DNA of 64,000 bases from Bradyrhizobium canariense (GTDB lineage: Bacteria; Pseudomonadota; Alphaproteobacteria; Rhizobiales; Xanthobacteraceae): contig NZ_VSST01000001.1 of the NCBI RefSeq assembly GCF_019402665.1, forward strand, positions 1 to 64,000. Direction: 5' to 3'. Below the pieces are notes generated by a model that was not told the origin of the DNA, made no database searches, and worked only from the letters and a program-made list of their open reading frames with translations. A program made the translations under genes and the position numbers. Of this stretch, positions 44,311-52,869 are shown piece by piece. Each line of letters opens with the position of its first letter. Position 1 is the stretch's first letter.

Positions 44311-45063
44311 ATGCCGCAGCCTTCCAACGCGCCGCGCCGTACGCTGCTCCTGACCGGGGCGAGCCGCGGCATCGGCCATGCCACCGTGATCCGTTTCTCC
44401 TCGGCCGGCTGGCGCGTGATCACCTGCTCGCGACATCCGTTCCCGGAGGATTGTCCGTGGGATGCAGGCCCTGAGGACCATATCCAGGTCGACCTCGCCA
44501 CGCCCGCCGATACCACCCGCGCAATCTCCGACATCCGCGACCGTCTCGAAGGCGGGATGCTGCATGCGCTGGTCAACAATGCCGCGATCTCACCGAAGGG
44601 CGCCGACGGCTCCAGGCTCGGCTCGATCGACACCGACCTCGACACCTGGACGCATGTGTTCAACGTCAACTTCTTCGCGCCGATCATGATGGCGCGCGGG
44701 CTGCTCGAGGAACTGAAGACGGCCAAGGGCTCTGTCGTGAACGTCACTTCGATCGCGGGCTCGCGCGTGCATCCCTTCGCAGGCGCCGCCTACGCCACCT
44801 CGAAGGCCGCGCTGGCATCCCTGACGCGCGAGATGGCCTCCGACTTCGGCCGCGTCGGCGTGCGCGTCAATGCGATCGCGCCGGGCGAGATCGACACCTC
44901 GATCCTGTCGCCGGGCACCGAGAAGATCGTCGACCAGCAGATCCCGATGCACCGGCTCGGCACGCCCGACGAGGTCGCCAAGATCATCTACGTGCTGTGT
45001 ACGGACACCAGTTCTTACGTCAACGGCGCCGAGATCCACATCAACGGCGGCCAGCACGTGTAG
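44311..45063 (+). CDS. SDR family oxidoreductase
   Basis: 250 residues of a classical short-chain dehydrogenase/reductase: TGASRGIGHAT (NAD(P) motif), NNAAISPK, SIAGSRVHPFAGAAYATSKAAL (Ser/Tyr-x3-Lys active site) and INGGQHV at the end. The substrate is unknown. It starts 98 nt after pdxH, and the next small gene starts 7 nt after its stop, so those two are probably coupled. Confidence 0.92.
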   Translation: MPQPSNAPRRTLLLTGASRGIGHATVIRFSSAGWRVITCSRHPFPEDCPWDAGPEDHIQVDLATPADTTRAISDIRDRLEGGMLHALVNNAAISPKGADGSRLGSIDTDLDTWTHVFNVNFFAPIMMARGLLEELKTAKGSVVNVTSIAGSRVHPFAGAAYATSKAALASLTREMASDFGRVGVRVNAIAPGEIDTSILSPGTEKIVDQQIPMHRLGTPDEVAKIIYVLCTDTSSYVNGAEIHINGGQHV

Positions 45064-45070
45064 GCGAAGC

Positions 45071-45292
45071 ATGGGTCGGCCCACCGAACTCGTCACGGTC
45101 GAGACCAGCCACGTAGTTGGCGTGGAGGACCTGACGCGGCGCACGCTGACCTATTCGTCGTCATCACCAGATGCGCTGGGCGACAATGTCGAGGCGATGC
45201 TACGCGACGTCCGGGAGCACCTGGCTTCTTTCAGCGGCAACGGGGTCGTGGCCGAGACCATCGTCTCGACGGCGCAGATCGTGAAGCGCTAG
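45071..45292 (+). CDS. Conserved hypothetical protein next to SDR
   Basis: 73 residues from ATG 45071. RPTELVTVETSHVVGVEDLTRRTLTYSSSSPDALGDNVEAMLRDVREHL... is soluble and alpha-helical at the end. It lies 7 nt after the SDR stop, and may be translated together with it. I do not recognise a domain. The longer frame overlapping the SDR gene antisense-like is not real. Confidence 0.65.
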   Translation: MGRPTELVTVETSHVVGVEDLTRRTLTYSSSSPDALGDNVEAMLRDVREHLASFSGNGVVAETIVSTAQIVKR

Positions 45293-45370
45293 CTGATTTG
45301 CCGAAGGGCGGGAGCAAGGCGATCCAGACAACGCCGCCGCAAGACCTGGATCGCCCTTAGCTTCCGTTGC

Positions 45371-45589
45371 TCAATCGAGTCGAATCCGACGTGACCGCTC
45401 GCGTGGCTGCGGAGCGGCCGTGCTGATTGCAGTCGAACAATCGTCGTCGTTCTCACCGTCGAGCAGCGGAGCACCACAGTGTCGGCACATGCGTGCCGAC
45501 ATCGACGACGCCTTGCCGCTCGTCACGACGTGGCGATAGCTCGCCAGATCGATGACGTTGGGGGGCGTCGTTATGTGTTTTTCAACCAT
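45371..45589 (-). CDS. Small protein with a CxxC motif
   Basis: 72 residues. The middle has SARMCRHCGAPLLDGENDDDC, with a C-x2-C zinc-ribbon-like pair. The end is rich in Arg. An antisense frame also overlaps, so coding status is moderate: the frame has no strong ribosome-binding site. I do not know its role. Confidence 0.5.
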   Translation of the reverse strand: MVEKHITTPPNVIDLASYRHVVTSGKASSMSARMCRHCGAPLLDGENDDDCSTAISTAAPQPRERSRRIRLD

Positions 45590-45775
45590 GGCTGTTCCTC
45601 GCGGCTTACCTGCTCCTTATCGCAGACAAGTTTCGCGTAAACGTTCAGCCCACCGCTCAAATTTTATCGGAGGAATTGGGGCGGCGAGCACACATCGCCG
45701 TGCGGCCGCAATCCCGCTCTATTCTGCGACACCAGACACTGTGTCTCTGCGTCCCGCGTAAGGTCTCGGTAGCTA

Positions 45776-46759
45776 TTACAGCCACTTCTTCCACTTGAAG
45801 ATCCAGTACGGAACGATCGCCGCAATCAGCATCAGCACCAGCGCGAACGGATAGCCGTGCGCCCATTCGAGTTCCGGCATCGACTTGAAGTTCATGCCGT
45901 AGATCGAGGCGATCAGCGTCGGCGGCATCAGGACAACCGCCATGACCGAAAACAGCTTGATGATGTTGTTCTGCTCGAGATTGACGACGCCGAGCATGGC
46001 GTCGAGCACGAAGGTGATCTTGCTGGAAAGATAGGAGGCATGATCGGTCAGCGAGACGACGTCGCGCTGCATGGTCTTGAGCTGCTCGCGCATGTCCTTC
46101 GACCATTTCACGCCCTCCACCACCGCCGAGAGGAAGGCGACGACACGGCCGATCGAGACCAGGCTCTCGCGAACCTTGGAGGTCAGGTCGCCCTTGCGGC
46201 CGATCGAGATCAGGATTTGCGAATATTGCTTGGCATGACCGTGGCGCTCGCTCTCCGGCTCGAAGATGTCATGCGAGACCTGGTCGATCTCGGCGCCGCA
46301 GCGCTCCAGGATGTCGGCGCAGCGGTCGATCACGGCATCGAGCAGTTCCATCAGCACCATCTCGCCGGTGATGGCCGGCGTGCAGGAACGGGCCAGCTTG
46401 GCCTCGACCAGCGCAAAGGGCTTGGGCTGGTCATAGCGCACCGTCACCAGGCGGTGGTCGCCGAGAATGAAGGTCACCGCCGTGGTTCGGGGCATATCGG
46501 TATCGGAGTGGCACATCAGCGTCGCGGTCATGTAGCGCGCGCCGTTCTCCATATAGAGGCGGCTCGAGATCTCGATCTCCTGCATGTCCTCCCGGGTCGG
46601 GATTGCGATCCCCGAGAGCTTCTCGACGGCTTTGTCCTCGGCCGCGGTCGGGTTGACCAGGTCGATCCAGACCGCATGCTCCGGTACTGCCGCGAGATCC
46701 TCGACGATGGCCTTCTTGAGGGAGGACTCGGAGGGAACAAACACAGAAAACATGCACAA
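45776..46759 (-). CDS. corA: Magnesium/cobalt transporter CorA
   Basis: 327 residues. A large cytoplasmic N-terminal domain (DMQEIEISSRLYMENGARYMTATL, ILGDHRLVTVRY) leads into a long helix and two C-terminal membrane segments with the pore motif YGMNF (SIYGMNFKSMPELEW). It forms a pentamer for Mg2+ (or Co2+/Ni2+) uptake. It is divergent from the L,D-transpeptidase gene, with 330 nt between them. Confidence 0.95.
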   Translation of the reverse strand: MCMFSVFVPSESSLKKAIVEDLAAVPEHAVWIDLVNPTAAEDKAVEKLSGIAIPTREDMQEIEISSRLYMENGARYMTATLMCHSDTDMPRTTAVTFILGDHRLVTVRYDQPKPFALVEAKLARSCTPAITGEMVLMELLDAVIDRCADILERCGAEIDQVSHDIFEPESERHGHAKQYSQILISIGRKGDLTSKVRESLVSIGRVVAFLSAVVEGVKWSKDMREQLKTMQRDVVSLTDHASYLSSKITFVLDAMLGVVNLEQNNIIKLFSVMAVVLMPPTLIASIYGMNFKSMPELEWAHGYPFALVLMLIAAIVPYWIFKWKKWL

Positions 46760-47089
46760 CTCCAGGAGGGGCCTGCGACAGACTGACAGCCCTTAGCGCG
46801 ATTCTGACAAGTTGATGATGACAAGCACATTAACGGAGCGTTTGCATTTGTGGCGGCGGCGTGGCCCAACTGTGGCACGGAATCGACACATGTGCCCGTT
46901 TTGCCCAGAAACCGACTCGGGCCCGCAAAACTTGCGGCAGAAAAGCCACAGGTAAGGTCTTGCAGCGCGGGAGAAGCTTCGTAAGGCTGGAATTGTGGCA
47001 GATTTCAACGATAATGGGGCCAACGGAATCGTGGAATTGGGCCTGCTCAAGCCCCACGAAAGCTTGTTGTTGTCGATTGGAACCAAATC
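46760..47089. other. Divergent promoter region corA / L,D-transpeptidase
   Basis: About 330 bases without a credible gene. It contains a run of short imperfect direct repeats (ggcggcggcgtggcccaac). It presumably holds two divergent promoters. I saw no known Mg2+-riboswitch pattern. Confidence 0.4.
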
Positions 47090-47776
47090 ATGTCGTTGCT
47101 GAAAGTTACGCTGGGTATTTTGGCCGCTGGCCTGATGCTGTCGGGCTGCATGCAGGCCACGCATTTTGAAGCGACCGACACCAAGGCATTCAAGCCGAAG
47201 GACAAGGAACTCCTTGCCAAGGTTCGGTACGAGAACACCCCGGTCGCAGAGCCGTTCCGCCGCGCCATCGTCGAGTACCACCGCAAGGAATCGCCCGGCT
47301 CGATCGTGGTCGATTCCGACAACCATTACCTCTACTACGTCCTGGATGGCGGCAAGGCGATCCGCTACGGCATCACCGTCGGTGAAGAAGCCATGGCCTG
47401 GTCCGGCATTGCCAAGGTCGGCAGCATGACCGAATGGCCGGCCTGGCACCCGACCCCCGGCGAGATTTCGCGCCTGGGCGTGCCCACCTTCGTCGCCCCC
47501 GGTCCGGACAATCCGATGGGTTCGCGGGCGATGTATCTGTATTCGGGCGGCAAGGACACATTGTTCCGCATTCACGGCACAAATCAGCCGGAATATATCG
47601 GCGCCTCAATCTCGTCGGGCTGCATCCGCCTGACCAACGAGGACGCGATCGACCTCTATGGCCGGGTCAAGGTCGGCACCATCGTCGTGGTGCTCGAACC
47701 GAAGCATGGCGACTCGCCGTACAATTCGCGCCTTGCGCTCGGCGGCGGCGGAACTGGCCAGGCGGGCAGCTACTGA
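47090..47776 (+). CDS. L,D-transpeptidase (YkuD family lipoprotein)
   Basis: 228 residues. The signal sequence ends in the lipobox LSGC (Cys20), so it should be anchored to the outer or inner membrane. The YkuD core begins GSIVVDSDNHYLYYVLDGGKAIRYGITVGEE and contains FRIHGTNQPEYIG followed by the catalytic motif SSGCIRLTNEDAIDLY. It forms 3-3 peptidoglycan crosslinks or attaches proteins. A bidirectional terminator separates it from the extensin-like gene. Confidence 0.93.
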   Translation: MSLLKVTLGILAAGLMLSGCMQATHFEATDTKAFKPKDKELLAKVRYENTPVAEPFRRAIVEYHRKESPGSIVVDSDNHYLYYVLDGGKAIRYGITVGEEAMAWSGIAKVGSMTEWPAWHPTPGEISRLGVPTFVAPGPDNPMGSRAMYLYSGGKDTLFRIHGTNQPEYIGASISSGCIRLTNEDAIDLYGRVKVGTIVVVLEPKHGDSPYNSRLALGGGGTGQAGSY

Positions 47777-47799
47777 TTGCCTCCTGATCTCTGACATTC

Positions 47800-47828
47800 A
47801 AAAGCGCCGGTTTCACCGGCGCTTTTTT
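47800..47828. terminator. Bidirectional intrinsic terminator
   Basis: AAAAGCGCCGG, loop TTTCA, CCGGCGCTTTTTT. T-tracts on both strands. It lies between the convergent L,D-transpeptidase and extensin-like genes, just overlapping the latter's stop region. Confidence 0.9.
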
Positions 47829-48949
47829 GTTGCCGGCTTGTGCGGCTGGGCTTTGTGGCCCTCGGCCGCCGACTTGTCCGCAGGCGTAGGAGATTTCTCC
47901 GCCTCGTCATCAGCGCCTTGCTTCGTCTCGGGCTTTTCTTCAGGTTTGGCCGCGACCTCACGCGGCGGCGCCTCCTCGGGCCGTTCGGCCGGCAGCAGCG
48001 GGGCGACCTGCGGCAGGGGATCCCAGACGTTCCACTGGCAGATCCGGTAGTCGTTGCGCCGCTGCGCGAGGTCGAGATGGATATGGTCCTCATGGTACCA
48101 ATCCGAGCCGGGGCCGAGCACGGTCGAAAAGCGCGAGCAGACCGAATGCAGCACGCGCTCGCGCACCTCGCGCGACATCGTGCGGTCGGTCAGGCCGAGC
48201 GATTGCCCGTTAGCGAGCTTGATGGCGCGGACATCGATCGCGTTGGCCTTGCCGTGCTCGGACAGCATGGCGCCGGCAACGCGGTTGCGGCCGCGGCACT
48301 CGAAGCTGTCGAAATTGTCGAGATCGCTGATGGTCGAGCCGAGGCTCGCGGCCAAGGGCACCACGTCCTTGCGCACCCAATCGGCGATCGCGGACGCCAT
48401 GGTGCAGCGGAGGATCGCCGCCGGCTTGACCGCCACTTTGCGCTTGTCCGGCAGCACGATGGCTTCGAGCCGCACCAGATCCTCACCGCCGCAGGCGCCG
48501 GGGCCGCGGATATCCGGGATCGAGGGCGCGATAGCGATCTCCTCGGTCAGCGCGAGACGGCACGCCGAGGCCTGCTTCTCGGGCGGGGGGGCCTCCTCGG
48601 CGGGCTTGGTGCTGCCAGGTTTGTCCACGGAAGGCTTGCCGGGAGACGGCGTTTCCGCGGAAGGCTTGCCGCCGGTCTCCGGAGGAGCCTCGTCCGACGC
48701 CTTGGCCGATGCCTTGGGGGCCTCCTCGGGGCGAGGCCTTGGGAGCGGGATCTTGCCAGAGATATTGGCAGAATGAACCGTCGCGCGCGGCCGTGGTGCA
48801 GCAATACCAAAGATGTCCAGCGGGGACCCATATTTGCGCGCCTCAGCCCGATCCGCGAGCCCGAGCGCGACGGTAACCATGGCCGCGCCGACGGACATAT
48901 AGCCGCGACAAGACCATTTGCGGCGAAAGGCGGGCAGGCTAAAACTCAT
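47813..48949 (-). CDS. Extensin-like C-terminal domain protein
   Basis: About 378 residues from ATG 48949. A signal-like hydrophobic segment is followed by a Pro/Ala/Glu/Lys-rich spacer (about 60-130, PLPRPRPEEAPK and many PS.. repeats) and the extensin-like domain: CRLALTEEIAIAPSIPDIRGPGACGGED, ...LRCTMASAIADWV, LSEHGKANAIDVRAIKLANG and GPGSDWYHEDHIHLDL. The HEDHIHLD segment may hold metal ligands. The C-terminus is again Pro/Glu/Lys-rich. It is likely secreted and cell-wall associated. Confidence 0.86.
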   Translation of the reverse strand: MSFSLPAFRRKWSCRGYMSVGAAMVTVALGLADRAEARKYGSPLDIFGIAAPRPRATVHSANISGKIPLPRPRPEEAPKASAKASDEAPPETGGKPSAETPSPGKPSVDKPGSTKPAEEAPPPEKQASACRLALTEEIAIAPSIPDIRGPGACGGEDLVRLEAIVLPDKRKVAVKPAAILRCTMASAIADWVRKDVVPLAASLGSTISDLDNFDSFECRGRNRVAGAMLSEHGKANAIDVRAIKLANGQSLGLTDRTMSREVRERVLHSVCSRFSTVLGPGSDWYHEDHIHLDLAQRRNDYRICQWNVWDPLPQVAPLLPAERPEEAPPREVAAKPEEKPETKQGADDEAEKSPTPADKSAAEGHKAQPHKPATKKRR

Positions 48950-49014
48950 GACAATTCTTTGGCCCAACGCTGAGAGCGACAATCCGCCCAGCGGCTTCTC
49001 GGAGGAACGACCGA

Positions 49015-50643
49015 ATGCTTGGTTTGATGCAAGACTGGCCCCTGCTCTGCCACCGGATCATCGAACACGCCGCCAAGATTCATGGCAAGCAGGAGGTTGT
49101 GACGCGCTCGGTCGAGGGACCGATCCATCGCACCACCTATGCCGATATCCACAAGCGGGCGCTCAAGGTCTCGCAGATGCTGGAGCGCGACGGCATCAAG
49201 CTCGGCGACCGTGTCGCAACGATCGCCTGGAACACCTGGCGCCATCTCGAGGTCTGGTACGGCATCATGGGGATCGGCGCCATCTGCCATACCGTCAATC
49301 CCCGCCTTTTCCCCGAGCAGATCGCCTGGATCATCAACCATGCGCAGGACCGCATCGTGATGACCGACATCACGTTCATTCCGGTCCTGGAGAAGATCGC
49401 CGACAAGCTGACAAGCGTGGAACGCTACGTCGTGCTCACCGACAAGGCGCACATGCCGCAGACGACGCTGAAGAACGTGGTCGCCTACGAGGACTGGATT
49501 GCGGAGGCCGACGGCAAGTTTAAATGGAAGGACTTTGACGAGAACACGGCGGCCGCGATGTGCTACACATCAGGCACCACCGGCGACCCCAAGGGCGTGC
49601 TGTATTCGCATCGCTCCAACGTGCTGCACGCGCTGATGGCCAACAATGTCGATGCGCTCGGCACCAGCGCCTCCGAGACCATGCTTCCCGTGGTGCCGCT
49701 CTTCCACGCCAACAGCTGGGGCATCGCCTTCTCGGCGCCGTCGCAGGGCACCAAGCTCGTGATGCCCGGCGCCAAGCTCGACGGCGCCTCGGTCTATGAG
49801 TTGCTCTCGACCGAGAGGGTGACGCATACCGCCGGCGTGCCCACGGTGTGGCTGATGCTGCTCCAGCACATGACCGCGAACAATCTGAAACTGCCGGACC
49901 TGAAGATGGTGATCTGCGGCGGCTCGGCGATGCCGCGCTCGATGATCAAGGCCTTCCTCGACATGGGCTCGAACGTCCGCCACGCCTGGGGCATGACCGA
50001 GATGAGCCCGATCGGCAGCGTCGCGGCGCTGAAGCCGCCGTTCCAGAATGCGACGGGCGAGGCACGGCTCGACGTGCTGCAGATGCAGGGCTACGCACCG
50101 TTCGCCGTCGAGATGAAGATCACCGACGATGCCGGCAAGGAACTGCCGTGGGACGGCACGACTTTCGGCCGCCTCAAGGTCGCCGGCCCGGCCGTTGCCA
50201 AGGCCTATTACCGGGTCGACGCCAACATTCTGGACGAGGACGGCTTCTTCGACACCGGCGACGTCGCGACCATCGACGAAGCCGGCTACATGCGGATCAC
50301 CGACCGCTCCAAGGACGTGATCAAGTCCGGCGGCGAGTGGATCTCCTCGATCGAGCTGGAAAACCTCGCCGTCGGTCATCCCGCGGTGGCGGAAGCCGCC
50401 GTGATCGGCGTGTTCCATCCCAAATGGGACGAGCGTCCGCTGCTGATCGTGCAGCTGAAGCAAGGCCAGCAGGCCAGCCGCGAGGACATCCTGAAGTTCA
50501 TGGACGGCAAGATCGCCAAATGGTGGATGCCCGACGACGTTGCCTTCGTCGAAGGCATCCCGCATACGGCGACGGGCAAGATCCTGAAGACCGCGCTGCG
50601 CGACCAGTTTAGGGAGTACCGCTTCCCGAACGCGGCGGCGTAG
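49015..50643 (+). CDS. Acyl-CoA synthetase / fatty-acid CoA ligase (DmdB-like)
   Basis: 542 residues. The AMP-binding enzyme motif YTSGTTGDPKGVLYSHRS is clear; GWGMTE..SPIG, FDTGDVATIDEAGYMRITDRSKDVIKSGGEWISSIELEN and IPHTATGKILKTALRDQF close the fold. It activates a carboxylic acid to its CoA thioester through an acyl-AMP. Strong resemblance to the medium-chain and 3-methylmercaptopropionyl-CoA ligases; the exact substrate is uncertain. It stands alone on the + strand, with a short leader containing a strong ribosome-binding site (GGAGGA). Confidence 0.92.
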   Translation: MLGLMQDWPLLCHRIIEHAAKIHGKQEVVTRSVEGPIHRTTYADIHKRALKVSQMLERDGIKLGDRVATIAWNTWRHLEVWYGIMGIGAICHTVNPRLFPEQIAWIINHAQDRIVMTDITFIPVLEKIADKLTSVERYVVLTDKAHMPQTTLKNVVAYEDWIAEADGKFKWKDFDENTAAAMCYTSGTTGDPKGVLYSHRSNVLHALMANNVDALGTSASETMLPVVPLFHANSWGIAFSAPSQGTKLVMPGAKLDGASVYELLSTERVTHTAGVPTVWLMLLQHMTANNLKLPDLKMVICGGSAMPRSMIKAFLDMGSNVRHAWGMTEMSPIGSVAALKPPFQNATGEARLDVLQMQGYAPFAVEMKITDDAGKELPWDGTTFGRLKVAGPAVAKAYYRVDANILDEDGFFDTGDVATIDEAGYMRITDRSKDVIKSGGEWISSIELENLAVGHPAVAEAAVIGVFHPKWDERPLLIVQLKQGQQASREDILKFMDGKIAKWWMPDDVAFVEGIPHTATGKILKTALRDQFREYRFPNAAA

Positions 50644-50796
50644 GCGGCCACCACCGTCATGGCCGGGTCAAGCTCGGCCATGACGATGCAGCCTTCTGCG
50701 GAACGCTTGAATTTGCCCGCGGGCCGTGGTCTCAACGGCCCATCGTCGTGCCAGATCGGCCGGCACCGTCCCCAAGACCCCGGCAGAGCTCACCCG

Positions 50797-51651
50797 ATGG
50801 CCCGCAGGTTTTCCGCTCCCTATCAGTCGGAGCCCGTGTCCAGCCTCGCGAGCTGGGCGCGCAATCTGGCCGTGTTCGCGGTGGTGGCGGTGGTGGTCTC
50901 GATCATCATCGTCCGGTTCGGCTTCCTGGAGATGAAGCCGGCACTCGCGACCTTCTTCGGCGGGCTCGGGATTGCGGCGCTCTCGATCCTGTTCGGGCTC
51001 GCCGGCTTCGCTGCGATCTGGCAGAACGGCTCGCGCGGCATGGCGCGCATCCTGCTTGCCTTCCTGATCGACGGCGCGATCCTCGCCTATCCAGCTTATC
51101 TCGGCCTGCAATACCGCAAGCTGCCGGCGATCCACGACATCACCACGGACCCGATCGACCCGCCGCGCTTCGACGCGCTGGCCCGCCTGCGCACCGGCGA
51201 TGGTGCCAATACCGCTGTGTATGCCGGCCTCTATTCGGCCGAGCAGCAGCGTCAATTCTATCCCGATATCGAGCCAATCGAACTCGAGATTTCAGTCGAC
51301 CGCGCCTATGCGATCGCGCTTCAGCTCGTCAACAAGCGCAAATGGCTTGTCATCGACGAGCGCGCGCCGCAGCCGCCGCGCCGAATCGGCCGCATCGAGG
51401 CGGTGGCGCGCTCGCCGATCATGGGGTTCCGCGAGGACATCGCGATCCGCGTCGTGCCCGATGGCGAGGATTCCCGCGTCGATATCCGATCCGCCTCGCG
51501 CTATTTCGAGAGCGACCTCGGCAGCAACGCCGCGCGTGTGAAGAAATTCATCGACGATCTCAACACCGCCGCCGATGCCGACGCACTCAAGCCGGTGAAG
51601 AAGACGCCGGTGGCGCCGCCAAAGGCGCCATCGAAGACGGTGAAGAAATAG
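50797..51651 (+). CDS. DUF1499 domain-containing membrane protein
   Basis: 284 residues from ATG 50797. Three membrane segments at the start (AVFAVVAVVVSIIIVRFGF; LATFFGGLGIAALSILFGLAGFAAIW; ARILLAFLIDGAILAYPAYLGLQ), then a periplasmic-type domain with AVARSPIMGFREDIAIRV and VDIRSASRYFESDLGSNAARVKKFIDDL, the DUF1499 pattern. The end is Lys/Pro-rich. Function unknown. Confidence 0.88.
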   Translation: MARRFSAPYQSEPVSSLASWARNLAVFAVVAVVVSIIIVRFGFLEMKPALATFFGGLGIAALSILFGLAGFAAIWQNGSRGMARILLAFLIDGAILAYPAYLGLQYRKLPAIHDITTDPIDPPRFDALARLRTGDGANTAVYAGLYSAEQQRQFYPDIEPIELEISVDRAYAIALQLVNKRKWLVIDERAPQPPRRIGRIEAVARSPIMGFREDIAIRVVPDGEDSRVDIRSASRYFESDLGSNAARVKKFIDDLNTAADADALKPVKKTPVAPPKAPSKTVKK

Positions 51652-51657
51652 GTTTAT

Positions 51658-51761
51658 GTCATTCCGGGGCGACGCGAGGCGGCGAGCCCGGAATTCATCG
51701 GGCCGCAGCATCCGCGGATAAATGGATTCCGGGTTCGCGCTAACGCGCGCCCCGGAATGAC
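51658..51761. repeat. Palindromic intergenic repeat
   Basis: GTCATTCCGGGGCG (51658-51671) pairs exactly with CGCCCCGGAATGAC (51748-51761); the centre holds 'cggataaatggattccgggttcgc'. This type of hairpin occurs many times in Bradyrhizobium genomes. It separates two convergent genes. Confidence 0.75.
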
Positions 51762-51767
51762 GAGAGA

Positions 51768-52688
51768 CTAGTTCGCCATCCGATAGGTCCCGCCAATCAC
51801 GGGATCGCCGTCCGTCGCCACCACGCCGCGGGCGACCAGGTCTTCCAGATGCGCCAGCACGGAGTAGCCCGCTGCAGTGGTGAGCCTCGGATCGATGCCG
51901 ATATAGATCGCCCGGACCATGGTCGGGATGTCGGTCTCGCCCTTGGCAAGGCGGTGCAGGATAGAGGCCTCGCGCGCCTTGCGGTGACGGATCAGGAAAC
52001 GCACGAAGCGCGGACCGTCGGGAATTTCGGGACCGTGACCGGAGAAATACACATCCTCCTCGCGCGCGGCGAGGCGATCCAGCGATTCCATGTAGTCGAT
52101 CATCGAGCCGTCGGGCGGCGCCACGATCGAGGTCGACCATCCCATCACGTGATCGCCGACGAAGCTGAACTTCCGCTCGGGCCAGGCGAACGCGAGGTGA
52201 TTGGCGGTATGGCCGGGTGTCGCCACGGCCTCGAGCCGCCAGCCGTCTCCTTCGACGACGTCGCCATGGCCGATCCTGATATCGGGCGCGAAGTCGCGGT
52301 CGGCGCCGGATTCCGGGTTGTGCTTCTCGCTCTCGAAACGCGGGCGCGAGGCGCGGTGCGGGCCCTCGGCGTAAACAGGCGCGCCGGTCGCTTGCTTGAT
52401 CCGCGCGGTGTTCGGCGAATGGTCGCGGTGGGTGTGGGTGACGAAGATATGGCTCACCGTCTCGCCGCCGACAGCATCAAGCAGCGCCGCCGCATGCGCC
52501 TCGTCGTCCGGACCGGGATCGATGATCGCAACGTTGCCCCGGCCCACGATGTAGCTGACCGTGCCGGTGAAAGTGAACGGGCTCGGATTGTTACAGAGCA
52601 CCCGCCGCACGCCGGGGCGGACTTCCTCGACGATGCCGGGCTTCAGCGGAAAGTCGCGGTTGAACGGGACGTCGTCATTGTCGGACAT
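51768..52688 (-). CDS. MBL-fold metallohydrolase (LACTB2-like)
   Basis: 306 residues from ATG 52688. The metal site THTHRDHSPN (H-x-H-x-D-H) is followed by AVATPGHTANHLAFAW, FVGDHVMGWSTSIVAPPDGSM and FSGHGPEIPDGPR. Then comes a short C-terminal helical (LACTB2-type) domain with TTAAGYSVLAHLEDLVARGVV. These proteins hydrolyse thioesters, RNA or other esters; the substrate is not known. Flanked by palindromic repeats at both ends. Confidence 0.9.
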   Translation of the reverse strand: MSDNDDVPFNRDFPLKPGIVEEVRPGVRRVLCNNPSPFTFTGTVSYIVGRGNVAIIDPGPDDEAHAAALLDAVGGETVSHIFVTHTHRDHSPNTARIKQATGAPVYAEGPHRASRPRFESEKHNPESGADRDFAPDIRIGHGDVVEGDGWRLEAVATPGHTANHLAFAWPERKFSFVGDHVMGWSTSIVAPPDGSMIDYMESLDRLAAREEDVYFSGHGPEIPDGPRFVRFLIRHRKAREASILHRLAKGETDIPTMVRAIYIGIDPRLTTAAGYSVLAHLEDLVARGVVATDGDPVIGGTYRMAN

Positions 52689-52715
52689 GGGACTTCCTGT
52701 AGCCAAACTCTCTGC

Positions 52716-52833
52716 CGTCATACCCCGCGAAAGCGGGGTATCCAGTACGCCGCGGCGGTCGAGACGAAGACGAGGTCTCTGGGATACTGGATCGTCCGCC
52801 CCAGTGCGCAATGCGCACAAGGCGGACGATGAC
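52716..52833. repeat. Complex palindromic intergenic repeat
   Basis: It holds several nested hairpins: TACCCCGC/GCGGGGTA (52721-52740), TCCAGTA/TACTGGA, CGTCCGCC/GGCGGACG and GTGCGCAATGCGCAC. It lies between the MBL-fold gene and the glutaryl-CoA dehydrogenase gene. This pattern is widely repeated in Bradyrhizobium. Confidence 0.75.
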
Positions 52834-52869
52834 AGCGGAGCAAGGCAACTGCCATGGAACACATGGCGC

